From assembly GCA_965197675.1 (NCBI GenBank), contig OZ240221.1, positions 62,001 through 126,000 on the forward strand: a DNA stretch of 64,000 bases, in the 5' to 3' direction. Position 1 is the stretch's first letter; each line of letters starts with the position of its first letter. This DNA comes from G965197675 sp965197675. Lineage in GTDB: Bacteria > Chloroflexota > Dehalococcoidia > Plut-88900. Position numbers and translations under genes: made by a program. Of this stretch, positions 42,421 to 50,645 are shown one piece after another. Below the pieces are notes generated by a model. The model worked only from the letters and a program-made list of their open reading frames with translations. It did not search any database and was not told the origin of the DNA.

Positions 42421-43460
42421 TGGTCGTAGCCACCGCTTCCATTGATATCCCGGCGCTGAAGGCCCGTCACCCCCTGGGCGACACGGTTGAGGCATCGGGC
42501 GTCAGACTCAGGGGTCGGGGCAGGGTCCGCCAGGGCGTCTGCCCCTTCCACGACGAGACGGAGGGCAGCTTCACGGTGTACGCCGACTCTGAACGCTGGT
42601 ACTGCTTCGGCTGCGGTCTCGGAGGAGACGTGTTGGACTTCGTGCAACGCATGGAGAACCTGAGCCTGCCTGAAGCGATCCAGCGGCTGGGCAGGGGCGC
42701 TTATCCCGTCGCTCCTCGCCCTGTCCCGGCCAGGCGTCCCAGGGCAACCCCGTTGCCCCCACGGGACCCGGCTCTGCTGACGGCGGCGGCTCGGTTCTAC
42801 GCGGGGCAGCTCCGGAGCTGCCCCGCAGCCTGGCAGTACCTTGCCTCGCGGGGCGCCGGCCTTGACGCCTCCTTGCGGCTCGGCCTCGGCTACGCGCCGG
42901 GGAGCGGGCTGCGGGAGGCCCTTGAGTCGAACGGCTTCACCGCCGAGCGGCTCACGGACTGCGGGCTATTCACCGAGCGCGGTGAGCGGTTCGCCGAGAT
43001 GGTGGTAGTCCCCGACGCCTCCGGCGGTCTTGTCCGCTGGCTTGTCGGGCGGGCCATAGACCCCGACCGGACGCCCCGGTTCCAGGCGCTTCCCGGCCCC
43101 AAGCCGGTGCTTGGGCTTGGGCGGCTCGGCCCCGCTCCACCCTTCGCGGTGGTCGCCGAGGGCGTCTTCGACTGGCTTGCTCTTGCCTGCTGGGGCGTCC
43201 CCGCAGTCGCAGCCCTGGGCACCCAGGGGGTCGAGAAGGTGGCGGAGGGCTTGCGGGGCTGCCCACGGGTCTTCCTCGCCTTCGACAACGACGACGCTGG
43301 ACTTGAGGCCACCGAGCGGCTTGCGGGCTTCCTTGGACACCGGGCAGCCGCCGTCACCCTTCCCCAGGGCGTCGGCGACGTGGCCGAGCTTGCGGCCCTT
43401 CCCCACGGCCGCGCCGTCTTCCGCCGCCTGCTGGCTCAGGCGGCACGCTCCGCCCGCTAG
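42420..43460 (+). CDS. DnaG-like primase (CHC2 zinc finger plus TOPRIM)
   Basis: A 346-residue primase-like protein. The CHC2 zinc ribbon uses C41, H44, C62 and C65 (VCPFHDETEGSF, then RWYCFGCGLGGD). The TOPRIM part has VVAEGVFDWLA near 243 and FLAFDNDDAGLEATERL near 284. It is shorter than chromosomal DnaG (~600 residues) and lacks the helicase-binding domain, as is common in mobile elements. It would prime DNA synthesis for replication of the element. A GTG three bases upstream is an alternative start. Confidence 0.9.
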   Translation: MVVATASIDIPALKARHPLGDTVEASGVRLRGRGRVRQGVCPFHDETEGSFTVYADSERWYCFGCGLGGDVLDFVQRMENLSLPEAIQRLGRGAYPVAPRPVPARRPRATPLPPRDPALLTAAARFYAGQLRSCPAAWQYLASRGAGLDASLRLGLGYAPGSGLREALESNGFTAERLTDCGLFTERGERFAEMVVVPDASGGLVRWLVGRAIDPDRTPRFQALPGPKPVLGLGRLGPAPPFAVVAEGVFDWLALACWGVPAVAALGTQGVEKVAEGLRGCPRVFLAFDNDDAGLEATERLAGFLGHRAAAVTLPQGVGDVAELAALPHGRAVFRRLLAQAARSAR

Positions 43461-43687
43461 CGGCTCCCTCCCCCTTCCCGCTCCCTGCACCACTTCCCCT
43501 CTACCGGAGCTTGACCCGCTCCGGTCTTGCCTGCGGGACTCCCTCCCGCACCACCCCATCCCCACTCTCACCACCCTGGAGGACCTATGCCCAATTCACG
43601 ACGGGCCCTGCCCGCGCACGGCTTCCCGTAGAGGAGTCCGCACCGGCCATTCGCTACAGGAACGATACCAAAACAAGGAGATACGAC
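43461..43687 (+). promoter_or_regulatory. Spacer between primase and Rad52-like gene
   Basis: A 227-base C-rich spacer with no gene. It contains short inverted repeats (CCGGAGC/GCTCCGG around 43504-43523) and ends with TACAGGAACG-type sequence before AAGGAG. The TACAGG word recurs before several genes downstream as part of the intercistronic hairpins. Confidence 0.4.
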
Positions 43688-44521
43688 ATGTTCAGCAGAA
43701 AAGGAAGCAACAACGGAAATGGAGTCCACAAGGACACTGCCTCTGTATCGAGTACGGGGCAAGCTATAGTCGACAGGAACGGCAACGGGCACAAGCCCGA
43801 CGCCGCGATAGTCAGCGAGCACGAGCTGCTCTGGGACGGGCTGCCGCCCGCAGTCGCCAACGCTCTGGGGCGGCCCATCGACCCCGCGCTGGTCTCCCAG
43901 CGCAAGGGGCGCGGAGGCAGGGTATTCGACTACCTCGAAGGCCACGCCGTCATCGACCAGGCCAACCGCATCTTCGGATACGGCGGGTGGGGCTACGAGC
44001 TGGTCGGAGACGTGGCGCTGCAGCAGATCGAGACCGTAGACACCCAGACGGGCGAGGTGAAGGTCGCCCAGGGCTACAGCGCCCCCGTACGGGTCACCGT
44101 TGCGGGCGCTCTGCCCCGCACGGACATCGGCGTTCACCCTGTGGCCGAAGACACCCTGGACGGCCACGACACGGCCATCAAGGGGGCGGTGACGGACGGG
44201 ATGAAGCGGGCCTTCCGCAGCTTCGGCGTCCAGTTTGGCAACGGATTCTATGGAGACCATGCCCCGGCCAGCGGCCCGCCCCGACCGGACCGGGCGCCCG
44301 GCCAGCCCAGGGCGGTGTCCGCCCCGGCGAACGTGGCGGCGCTGCGCAAGCGGCTCGTCGAGCTGGCCGCCGGGCAGGGCTTCGACGAGGACCAGGTGCG
44401 GACCGCCGTGGTGGACCGGCTGGGCAAAAGCCTGGACGACCTGACGGCGGCGGAGCTGACGCCCCTCATCGAGGGGGCGACCGAGAAGCTCCAGCAGATG
44501 CGGCAGGCGCAAGCGGCCTAG
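43688..44521 (+). CDS. Rad52/Rad22-like single-strand annealing protein
   Basis: A 277-residue annealase of the Rad52/22 double-strand break repair type. The core lies at about residues 45-190: DPALVSQRKGRGGRVFDYLE, ANRIFGYGGWGYELVG, and ETALKGAVTDGMKRAFRSFG-like (here DTAIKGAVTDGMKRAFRSFG). The C-terminal ~85 residues are helical and unassigned. Together with the nuclease at 45413 and the SSB at 47586 it makes a phage-like recombination module. AAGGAG sits 7 bases before ATG 43688; the longer open frame upstream lacks a start signal. Confidence 0.88.
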   Translation: MFSRKGSNNGNGVHKDTASVSSTGQAIVDRNGNGHKPDAAIVSEHELLWDGLPPAVANALGRPIDPALVSQRKGRGGRVFDYLEGHAVIDQANRIFGYGGWGYELVGDVALQQIETVDTQTGEVKVAQGYSAPVRVTVAGALPRTDIGVHPVAEDTLDGHDTAIKGAVTDGMKRAFRSFGVQFGNGFYGDHAPASGPPRPDRAPGQPRAVSAPANVAALRKRLVELAAGQGFDEDQVRTAVVDRLGKSLDDLTAAELTPLIEGATEKLQQMRQAQAA

Positions 44522-44612
44522 CCCCTCCTGCCCATCGGGACACGCAATCGAGCGGGGTCGTCTCTTCGAGGGCGGCCCCGCTTCTCATTACAGGAAAAGG
44601 AGGACACGACCG
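44522..44612 (+). promoter_or_regulatory. Intercistronic hairpin with SD
   Basis: GCGGGGTCG pairs with CGGCCCCGC across a short loop (44552-44581) and is followed by TTCTCATTACAGG and AAAGGAGG. The hairpin plus TTCTCATT is terminator-like, but it sits immediately before the next Shine-Dalgarno, so it may act as an attenuator or RNA-processing site. Similar units recur before genes downstream. Confidence 0.55.
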
Positions 44613-44945
44613 ATGACGACGATGCACACACCCTGGGGGCCTCCCCAGGACATCGAGGAGCTGGCCGAGGGCGTCCTGCGGGTGTCCACCGCCAGCCACG
44701 GCGGGCTGAAGCTCAGCCGGGAGCGGTGGGCCGAAATCCCCGCCGCAGTCCGGCGGACCTTGTTCACCCCGACCTTCGCCGAAGAGGACTGCGAGGAACC
44801 CATCGTGAGGACGCTGCTGGGCCTGGGCGACGACCGGGAGAGGGAGATGGCGGTCAGGGTGGCGGAACACTTCGAGCGGTACGCTCCCGCGCTCCCCTAC
44901 CTCCGGGGAAAGGAGGTGGGCCATGAGCACGACCACGCGGCCTAG
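44613..44945 (+). CDS. DUF7007-like protein
   Basis: A 110-residue protein resembling the DUF7007 domain found in phages and integrative elements: WGPPQDIEELAEGVLRVSTA, SHGGLKLSRERWAEIPAAVR and a following acidic AEEDCE. No activity is known. Its last 23 bases overlap the start of the TSCPD gene. AAAGGAGG precedes the ATG at 44613. Confidence 0.62.
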   Translation: MTTMHTPWGPPQDIEELAEGVLRVSTASHGGLKLSRERWAEIPAAVRRTLFTPTFAEEDCEEPIVRTLLGLGDDREREMAVRVAEHFERYAPALPYLRGKEVGHEHDHAA

Positions 44946-45318
44946 ACCCCGCAGCCTTCCCAGCACCACCACCAAGCTCCAGACGGAGTACGGGAACCTC
45001 TACGTCACCGTCTCGACGGACGAGGACGGCGAGCCCTTCGAGGTATTCGGCTGGCTGGGCAAGGGCGGCTCGTTCCAGCACGGGGTAACCGAGCTTGCCT
45101 GCCGCCTCATCTCGCTGCACATGCGAAGGGGCACGCCTCTCGAAGAAGTGATTGACCAATGCCAGGGCATCCAGGAGATGCAGCCCTTCGCCAACCAGCT
45201 CGCCGACGGCACGTCAGTTTGGGTGCTGGGGTTGGGCGACGGCATCGCCCACATCCTCAAGGCCCATCTTCGAGCCAGGGAGGAGCGAGAGGCGGTGGAA
45301 GCGAAGGCGGCCGCATGA
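44923..45318 (+). CDS. Stand-alone TSCPD-domain protein
   Basis: A 131-residue protein consisting of a TSCPD domain, normally the C-terminal region of B12-dependent ribonucleotide reductases: YGNLYVTVSTDEDGEPFEVF, then CRLISLHMRRGTPLEEVIDQ and CQGIQEMQPF. No reductase catalytic domain is near, so it cannot reduce nucleotides alone. It may modulate the host's reductase or bind nucleotide or metal. GGAAAGGAGG lies upstream inside the DUF7007 gene. Confidence 0.72.
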   Translation: MSTTTRPRPRSLPSTTTKLQTEYGNLYVTVSTDEDGEPFEVFGWLGKGGSFQHGVTELACRLISLHMRRGTPLEEVIDQCQGIQEMQPFANQLADGTSVWVLGLGDGIAHILKAHLRAREEREAVEAKAAA

Positions 45319-45412
45319 GCGGCTGCTGACAATCGAGAGCTTGGAATCCAGGCGAGGCCGTCTCCAACGGGGGCCGCCCCGCTTCTCATTACAGGACAAA
45401 GGAGGAATCGAC
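45319..45412 (+). promoter_or_regulatory. Intercistronic hairpin with SD
   Basis: A GC-rich imperfect inverted repeat (GCGAGGCCGTC...GGGGGCCGCCCCGC, about 45353-45381) is followed by TTCTCATTACAGGACAAAGGAGG. The TTCTCATTACAGGA-AAAGGAGG tail is almost identical to that before 44613. Confidence 0.5.
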
Positions 45413-46525
45413 ATGACGACAGACATTGACCGGGCGGAGGTCTTCTCCCGCCCCGCTGCGCGCTTCGACGAGGACGGGCAGCTTGAGATACGGGCATCGT
45501 CGGCCCTGGGCTGCCGCCGCGCCCTGTGGTACGCGGCTACCGGATACGAATCGACGAATCCCCCCAGCGAGGACTCGCTGACGGCGATGGAGGCTGGCAA
45601 CGCCCTCGAACCCGTCGTCCTGCGGGCGATGGAGCGGGCTGGCTGGCAGATGTCTCCCGCCGACCCCCGCAACCCCGAATCGGTGTCCATGCGGCTCCGC
45701 CCCAACCTGCTGGTGACGGGACACCCCGACGCCACCGGGCGGATGCCCCTCCCCCGGGGTGAAACGGTCGCCTCAGAGCCCACGGCGGAGACGTTCCTGT
45801 TCGGGGACGGGCCACAGGCTCCCCGCTACGGCGGCGAGATGGTCGTCGAGGTGAAGACGCGGGGGCCGGAGGCGTTCAAGCGGTGGCGCTCCCTGGGAGC
45901 GGAGCGCAGCCACCCTCAGTCGGTTGCCCAGGCCGCCTTCTACACCTACGGGAAGTTCGGAGGATGGCCCCGCGACGCGGTGATTGCCACGATGGACACG
46001 GGCGGCAGAACGTGGGACTACGAAATCATCCCCGCCGACCGGCTGGAACGGGCCTTGGACGACGCCTGCAAATGGCTGGGCGAGCTTGCCGCCCACCATG
46101 TCCAGAACGGGCCTGACCCCGACGCGCTGCCCGACCGGGATTTTTCCGCAGGTAGCTGGCAATGCCGGAGCTGCCCCTTCCTGGCGGTCTGCCTGCCGGG
46201 GGCGGCGGCAGAGGACGACGATACGGAGATCGAGGGAGATGAGGTGAGCGACCAGGAGGCGCGGGAGGCGGTGGGGGCCTACGCCGAGGCCCAGGAAGCT
46301 ATCAGGGAGCCTGAGAAGGTCAAGCGCAGCGCGCTCGACACCTTGAAGGCGTGGATGCGCCGCCAGGGGGACTCCAAGGTGAAGCTTGGGAATCGCACGG
46401 TCAGCCTGGTCCGCTCGACTCGCTACTCCGTGAACTACCGCAGGCTGAACGAGCTCCTCGACCCGGACGTTCGGGCCGACGTGGTGACAGAGAGCGAGTC
46501 CGAGTACGTGCGAGTGGCCCCGTAA
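45413..46525 (+). CDS. PD-(D/E)XK nuclease, Cas4/RecB-like, with Cys cluster
   Basis: A 370-residue RecB/Cas4-type exonuclease. The motifs are GHPDATG (Asp near residue 103) and VVEVKTRG (Glu-x-Lys near 145), then a Gln-containing helix SHPQSVAQAAFYTYG. One cysteine near the start (ALGCRRALW, C34) and three near residues 251-262 (WQCRSCPFLAVC) match the four-cysteine Fe-S arrangement of Cas4/AddB. The tail is a charged helical segment. It would resect double-stranded ends for the Rad52-like annealase. AAAGGAGG precedes ATG 45413. Confidence 0.85.
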   Translation: MTTDIDRAEVFSRPAARFDEDGQLEIRASSALGCRRALWYAATGYESTNPPSEDSLTAMEAGNALEPVVLRAMERAGWQMSPADPRNPESVSMRLRPNLLVTGHPDATGRMPLPRGETVASEPTAETFLFGDGPQAPRYGGEMVVEVKTRGPEAFKRWRSLGAERSHPQSVAQAAFYTYGKFGGWPRDAVIATMDTGGRTWDYEIIPADRLERALDDACKWLGELAAHHVQNGPDPDALPDRDFSAGSWQCRSCPFLAVCLPGAAAEDDDTEIEGDEVSDQEAREAVGAYAEAQEAIREPEKVKRSALDTLKAWMRRQGDSKVKLGNRTVSLVRSTRYSVNYRRLNELLDPDVRADVVTESESEYVRVAP

Positions 46526-46639
46526 CAGGTACGGGGCAGGCTCTAGACGTTCCCATCAGGTGCGCAGGACGGAGCCTGTTCTCTTCTACCGGAACGGTCC
46601 CTCCGAATCCCATACGACTCCATAGGAAAGGAGAAACCC
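46526..46639 (+). promoter_or_regulatory. Intercistronic spacer with partial repeat and hairpin
   Basis: This spacer holds a fragment of the dispersed repeat (ACGGGGCAGGCTCT near 46530-46545) and an inverted pair CGGAG/CTCCG around 46570-46606, ending in AGGAAAGGAG before the next ATG. Confidence 0.4.
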
Positions 46640-47020
46640 ATGCTCGACCAGAAGGGAAACGCCACGACGACCCCGCATCAAGTGCGGGGCAGGCTCTGGC
46701 AGGACAACCACAGCGGGCGCCGCAGGCACAAGCTCATGACAAAGGAGATGGGAGACCAGATCCCCGCTCTCGGAGCCAACGAGAACGTCGAGGATTACGA
46801 CGACGTTCTCGCCCCGGCCAAGCTGTTCAGCCCCTACACGGGCTGGCGCTGGTACATCACCGAGTGGGACCCCGAGACCGGAACGTGCTTCGGCCTCGTC
46901 GAGGGGTTCGAGACGGAACTCGGCTACTTCGACCTCACCGAGCTGGCGGAGACGACCGTGTTCGGCAGCGTCCCCGCCGTGGAGCGCTACCTGTACTGGA
47001 AGCCGATGACCCTCGGCTAG
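46640..47020 (+). CDS. DUF2958 protein with an in-frame repeat insertion
   Basis: A 126-residue protein. Residues ~33-126 are a DUF2958 domain (LMTKEMGDQIPALGANENVE, then YTGWRWYITEWDPETGTCFG and LVEGFETELGYFDLTELAE). The domain is common on plasmids and integrative elements, with no known activity. The N-terminal ~30 residues contain TPHQVRGRLWQ, encoded by the palindromic repeat CCCCGCATCAAGTGCGGGG plus CAGGCTCT (46671-46697). AGGAAAGGAG precedes the ATG. An internal ATG at the DUF2958 boundary (LMTKEM) is an alternative start. Confidence 0.78.
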   Translation: MLDQKGNATTTPHQVRGRLWQDNHSGRRRHKLMTKEMGDQIPALGANENVEDYDDVLAPAKLFSPYTGWRWYITEWDPETGTCFGLVEGFETELGYFDLTELAETTVFGSVPAVERYLYWKPMTLG

Positions 47021-47100
47021 ATCAGGAGACTGTCGTAGAGGATGGCGACTTGGTGAACGGCGGTCATAGAGGCAATCAGAGGAAAAGACAAGGAGGACAG

Positions 47101-47454
47101 ATGAGCAGATTCGCGCCCAAGACCCTGCGGAGGATGCCGCCCGCAAGCCGCGAGATCGCACGGCTGGCCAACGAACTGGCCTCGGTCCAGACCCGCCTGG
47201 CCAACCGCATCGGGGGGCTGGTGAGCATGGAGATGATGGCGCGGGCGTCGGAGCGGGTGTTCTGTAGCAACGCCGCCCACGCCGAGGTCGTGGACGCCGC
47301 CCTGGGCTACTTCAGGGCGGTGGGCAACCCCAAGTCCCACGCGGGCGAAGCCGTGGACGCCCTGGCACGGCTCAGGCGCTCGGTCGAAGCCTTCGACCCC
47401 GACCGGCTCTTCGGCGAGCCGGGGCCTGGGCCGCAGCACATCGAGTTCAGCTAG
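47101..47454 (+). CDS. Hypothetical helical protein
   Basis: A 117-residue, mainly helical protein (REIARLANELASVQTRLANR, then MMARASERVFCSNAAHAEVV and AVDALARLRRSVEAFDPDRL). AAGGAGGACAG precedes ATG 47101, which starts the part I accept; the open frame upstream overlaps the preceding genes antiphase. No family recognised. It lies between DUF2958 and SSB in the DNA-metabolism operon. Confidence 0.6.
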   Translation: MSRFAPKTLRRMPPASREIARLANELASVQTRLANRIGGLVSMEMMARASERVFCSNAAHAEVVDAALGYFRAVGNPKSHAGEAVDALARLRRSVEAFDPDRLFGEPGPGPQHIEFS

Positions 47455-47585
47455 ACGCTCCCTGGCGGGAGCGCAGGACGGGGCCTGCCTGGCGGCAGAC
47501 AGGCCGCTTCCCTCTACAGGGACGGCCCCGCTCTCATTCAACCGGGCGCGGCATGGCTGCGCCACACCATTGAGGAGGAATCGAA
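47455..47585 (+). promoter_or_regulatory. Intercistronic hairpin with SD
   Basis: GACGGGGCC (about 47473-47481) can pair with GGCCCCGCT-side sequence (47521-47530). The inner hairpin CCTGCCTGGCGGCAGACAGG lies between them. CTCTACAGGGACGGCCCCGC then leads to TGAGGAGG before the SSB ATG. This is the same architecture as the spacers at 44522 and 48000. Confidence 0.5.
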
Positions 47586-47999
47586 ATGGCACGCACCATC
47601 AACAAGGTAGAGCTTCTGGGCAGGGTCGGCACGGAGCCGGAGATGACTTACACCCCGAACGGCACCGCCGTCACCAAGCTGCGGCTGGCAACGGACCGCC
47701 GTCGCCAGGACGGGCAGGTCGAGGCCGACTGGCACAACGTCGTCATCTGGAGCAAGACCGCCGAGGCCGTCAACGAGCACATCGGCAAGGGCGACCGCAT
47801 CTACGTCGCCGGACGCCTGGTGAACAACACCTGGGAGGGCCCTTCGACAGGCTCAGGACAGGCTGGGCAACGGCGCTACCGCACCGAGATTCACGCCCAG
47901 GAGGTCGTCTTCCTCGACTCCAGCAACGGGAACGGCAGGCAGGTCAACGATGGCGACGCCTCGGACGTCGAGCAGGCACCTGCCGCCTCCCCCTTCTAG
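47586..47999 (+). CDS. ssb: Single-stranded DNA-binding protein with in-frame repeat insert
   Basis: A 137-residue OB-fold SSB that coats single-stranded DNA during replication, recombination and transfer. The fold is intact: ARTINKVELLGRVGTEPEMT, WHNVVIWSKTAEAVNEHIGK, GDRIYVAGRLVNNTWEG and IHAQEVVFLD. The C-terminus ends ASPF rather than the usual DDDIPF, but Pro-Phe is kept. Residues 86-94 (PSTGSGQAG) are the translation of a dispersed palindromic repeat (47840-47865) inserted in frame in the loop between two strands. TGAGGAGG precedes the ATG. Confidence 0.92.
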   Translation: MARTINKVELLGRVGTEPEMTYTPNGTAVTKLRLATDRRRQDGQVEADWHNVVIWSKTAEAVNEHIGKGDRIYVAGRLVNNTWEGPSTGSGQAGQRRYRTEIHAQEVVFLDSSNGNGRQVNDGDASDVEQAPAASPF

Positions 48000-48113
48000 C
48001 CCGTCAACCCACAACCGCATAGCGACGCCTCACTTAAGGCGCACCACGGGGCCGCTCCCCACCTACAGGGGCGGCCCCGCTCTTTGTCCTAACCGAAAAC
48101 GAAGGAGGCCGAC
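48000..48113 (+). promoter_or_regulatory. Intercistronic hairpin with SD
   Basis: The clearest member of the hairpin series. GGGGCCG...CCCC-ACCTACA-GGGG...CGGCCCC (about 48048-48078) forms an 11-pair stem followed by GCTCTTTGTCC. The Shine-Dalgarno GAAGGAGG then stands before the RadC ATG. Confidence 0.6.
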
Positions 48114-48641
48114 ATGACCAGGAAGAAGAACACGACCAAGGACCCTTCTGCAAGCTCAGGGCAGGCTCTGCTGCTTGAGGCGCTGCGCGCCAACCTGCAC
48201 CTGCTGGGCGAGATCGCCATGCGCTACGAGGTCGAGACCCAGTCCGAACGCCCGGAGGACCCGCCCTCCATCAGCTGCCCCGACGACGTGCTGAGGCTGC
48301 TGGGGCCGGAGATGTCCGGCCTGGCCCAGGAGCAGCTACGGGTGCTGCTTCTCAACACCAAGAACCTGGTCGTCGGCCAGCGGGTGGTCTACCAGGGCAA
48401 CGTCAACTCGTCCATCGTCAGGCCCGCCGAGGTGCTGCGGCCCGCCGTCATCGAGGCCGTCCCCAGCATCATCATCAGCCACAACCACCCCAGCCAGGAC
48501 CCGACACCCAGCCCGGAGGATGTAGCTGTCACCAGGGAACTGGCGCAGGCGGCCAAGCTCCTTGGCGTCGAGCTGCTCGATCACGTCGTCATCGGCGGAG
48601 AGAAGTTCGTCAGCCTCAAGGAGCGGGGCCTCATGTCCTGA
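48114..48641 (+). CDS. radC: RadC-like JAB/MPN+ domain protein
   Basis: A 175-residue RadC-type protein with the JAB metalloprotease-like fold. The metal motif SHNHPSQDPTPSPED provides H123, H125 and D136. The usual N-terminal helix-hairpin-helix is missing, as in most mobile-element RadC proteins. Its biochemical role is unsettled despite the name. Residues 11-19 (PSASSGQAL) are encoded by a copy of the dispersed repeat at 48144-48170. GAAGGAGG precedes the ATG. Confidence 0.88.
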   Translation: MTRKKNTTKDPSASSGQALLLEALRANLHLLGEIAMRYEVETQSERPEDPPSISCPDDVLRLLGPEMSGLAQEQLRVLLLNTKNLVVGQRVVYQGNVNSSIVRPAEVLRPAVIEAVPSIIISHNHPSQDPTPSPEDVAVTRELAQAAKLLGVELLDHVVIGGEKFVSLKERGLMS

Positions 48642-48722
48642 CGGCCCTCGCCGTCTGGCTCTCACGCGGGGGCGACCGTCCCCGCGCATCCCATCGACAC
48701 ATCCACCGAAAGGAGACATGAC
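48642..48722 (+). promoter_or_regulatory. Intercistronic hairpin with SD
   Basis: GCGGGG pairs with CCCCGC over a GCGACCGT loop (about 48666-48685), followed by AAAGGAGA before the next ATG. It lacks the TACAGG word found in other members. Confidence 0.45.
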
Positions 48723-49376
48723 ATGCTCGCAACTCACACCATCGACCCCGAAGCCCCCGCATCCAGTGCGGGGCAGGCTCTCTACACCATCACGGCGGGC
48801 GGCTTCTCGGCCACCACCGACGCCTTCGCCCGCGACGATGCGACCGACGGCCTCTGGTTCGTCTCGATGGTCGGCTCACAGACGGCGCTCAAGGCGATCT
48901 GGGCCTCCCTGCTCAAGCAGCCGCCCGACACCGCCCACATCATCCGTGGCGCGGACGGCATGGCTTTGAGTGGCGGCTACCAGCGGTGCATCGTTCCCTA
49001 CGAGACCATCGGGACATGGACCACCAAGATCGCCCGGCTGCCGGTGTCGGGGGGCTGGCACGCGCTCGTGTATACGAAACAGGCCGAGTACGGATTCGAG
49101 AAGGACAGTTTCCTCCTGCTGGCGCAGGCCGAGGATGAGGCCCCTGCGCTGCACCACCGCTTCCTCGACAAGCGCAGCCCACTCCCCCTGCACGGCTCCT
49201 GGGCGGGCTGGCTCTGGGACCGGGGACTGGACAACGGGGAGATAGTCCCCCTCCAGTCGGTCGGCATCTCCGCCTACCGGTGCTCCCCCAAGGCCGACAA
49301 GCTCCGCGAGGACATCTCCGACGCGGTGGCCTCGGGCTGGCTCACCCTGCCCACTGAGGAGGTCTCCGATGGATAG
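48723..49376 (+). CDS. Hypothetical protein with an in-frame repeat
   Basis: A 217-residue protein without a recognised family. It looks globular and alpha/beta (GLWFVSMVGSQTALKAIWAS, YQRCIVPYETIGTWTTKIAR, WHALVYTKQAEYGFEKDSFL). Residues 11-20 (APASSAGQAL) come from a palindromic repeat copy (48754-48781). AAAGGAGACATGAC precedes the ATG at 48723. The next small gene overlaps its end by 8 bases. Confidence 0.66.
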   Translation: MLATHTIDPEAPASSAGQALYTITAGGFSATTDAFARDDATDGLWFVSMVGSQTALKAIWASLLKQPPDTAHIIRGADGMALSGGYQRCIVPYETIGTWTTKIARLPVSGGWHALVYTKQAEYGFEKDSFLLLAQAEDEAPALHHRFLDKRSPLPLHGSWAGWLWDRGLDNGEIVPLQSVGISAYRCSPKADKLREDISDAVASGWLTLPTEEVSDG

Positions 49377-49494
49377 GACTCTCAAACGGGCCAAGCGCAA
49401 CAACAAGCGGCGCGGTCAGCGCAACTACGGGGCATGGCGGCGCTTCTCCCCGGACGGCACGACAGACGACACAGAGAAAGGAGAGACGACATGA
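49369..49494 (+). CDS. Very small basic protein
   Basis: A 41-residue ORF (MDRTLKRAKRNNKRRGQRNY at its start) with a strongly basic N-terminal half and a polar, acidic end. It has GAGGAGG about six bases before its ATG. It overlaps the previous stop by 8 bases and the methylase start by 4 bases (ATGA). That precise coupling on both sides argues that it is translated. Function unknown; nucleic-acid binding is possible from its charge. Confidence 0.55.
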   Translation: MDRTLKRAKRNNKRRGQRNYGAWRRFSPDGTTDDTEKGETT

Positions 49495-50531
49495 GACTTG
49501 CAGCACAGGCGAAAGGCGGGTTTTACCCCACGCCGGAGCGGGTCGTCGACCTGCTCGCGGAGCTGATTCACACCCCCACCGGCTACTACCACTACGGGAG
49601 CCGGGAGACGCTCCGCATCCTCGACCCCTGCTGCGGGGCAGGGGAGGCGCTGGCGCAGTTGGCCCAGCGCATGGACGCGCCCGACGCCATCCCCATCGAG
49701 ACCTACGGTGTCGAGCTGCACCGGGACCGGGCGGAGGAGGCGGAGAAGCGGCTCCACCGCACCCTGGCCTCCGACCTGTTCGCCACCTCCATAGCGAACG
49801 GGGCCTTCGGGCTGCTGCTGTTGAACCCGCCGTATGACTACGACTCGGAGGACAAGCGGACGGAGCACGCCTTCCTGACCCAGACCACGCGCTACCTGGC
49901 CGAGGGGGGCCTGCTGGTGTTCATCGTCCCCAGGCAGCGCCTCGCGGTCTCGGCCCGCTACCTCTCCACCCACTACGGGCGGATGCGGTGCTGGGCCTTC
50001 CCGCACCCTGAGCGGGAGGTCTTCGACCAGGTGGTGTTGATGGCCTACAGGAAGGCCGACCCCGTTCCCGACGCCCACGCCGAGAGCATGGCGCTTGAGT
50101 GGGCGGTGGGGGAGCCGGAGCCGATGCGCCCCGAACAGCACCCGCCGTTCACCCCGAAGACCACGCCCAGCGGCGACATCCTGTTCACCACCCGCACCGT
50201 CGATCCCGTCGCGGCCGCTGCCGAGGCGCGCCAGTCTGGGCTGTGGGCGAGCACGGAGATAACCGACACCCTCTGGCCCGCCAGGGACACCCGCAGCCGT
50301 CCGCTGATGCCCCTGCGAAGGGGACACATGGCGATGCTGGTGGCGGCGGGCTTCCTCGACAACCTCTGCCTGGAGGCGGACGGGCGGCGCATCCTGGTCA
50401 AGGGCCGCACCAGCAAGGAGATGGTCATGGTGGAGGACAGCCCGGAGAAGGAGGTCCACCGGGAGAAGCTGAAGACCACGGTGGTCGCCCTGGACCTGGA
50501 CGGCGGCGAGATCACCGACATCGCAGCTTAG
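49491..50531 (+). CDS. N6-adenine DNA methylase (DUF6094-like)
   Basis: A 346-residue methyltransferase. The SAM-binding motif I is LRILDPCCGAGEALAQLA near residue 43-58 and the catalytic motif IV is LLLNPPYDY near 112-120, as in adenine-N6 enzymes. Later segments (LLVFIVPRQRLAVSARYL, FDQVVLMAYRK) match DUF6094 proteins of mobile elements. No restriction enzyme is adjacent, so it is an orphan methylase, perhaps protecting the element in a new host. ATG 49491 is chosen by its AAAGGAGAG; the open frame extends upstream without a signal. Confidence 0.86.
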   Translation: MRLAAQAKGGFYPTPERVVDLLAELIHTPTGYYHYGSRETLRILDPCCGAGEALAQLAQRMDAPDAIPIETYGVELHRDRAEEAEKRLHRTLASDLFATSIANGAFGLLLLNPPYDYDSEDKRTEHAFLTQTTRYLAEGGLLVFIVPRQRLAVSARYLSTHYGRMRCWAFPHPEREVFDQVVLMAYRKADPVPDAHAESMALEWAVGEPEPMRPEQHPPFTPKTTPSGDILFTTRTVDPVAAAAEARQSGLWASTEITDTLWPARDTRSRPLMPLRRGHMAMLVAAGFLDNLCLEADGRRILVKGRTSKEMVMVEDSPEKEVHREKLKTTVVALDLDGGEITDIAA

Positions 50532-50645
50532 ACGGCTCACCCCACCGAGCCGCACCACGAGGCCCTGCCATCCCTCTACAGGGAAACGGCGGGGCCTCGC
50601 TTCGTCTGGACGCAACACACCCTTATAAGGAAGAGAGGTAGCGAG
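50532..50645 (+). promoter_or_regulatory. Intercistronic double hairpin with SD
   Basis: First hairpin: CGGCTC/GAGCCG (about 50533-50552). Second: CGAGGCCC...CTCTACAGGG...CGGGGCCTCG (about 50558-50600). AGGAAGAGAGG follows before the next ATG. The CGGCTC-GAGCCG motif recurs directly after the following gene. Confidence 0.5.

Noticed and set aside
49434..49490. Upstream extension of the methylase frame
   Set aside because: It overlaps the small basic gene out of phase; ATG 49491 has a good ribosome site and begins the conserved sequence.
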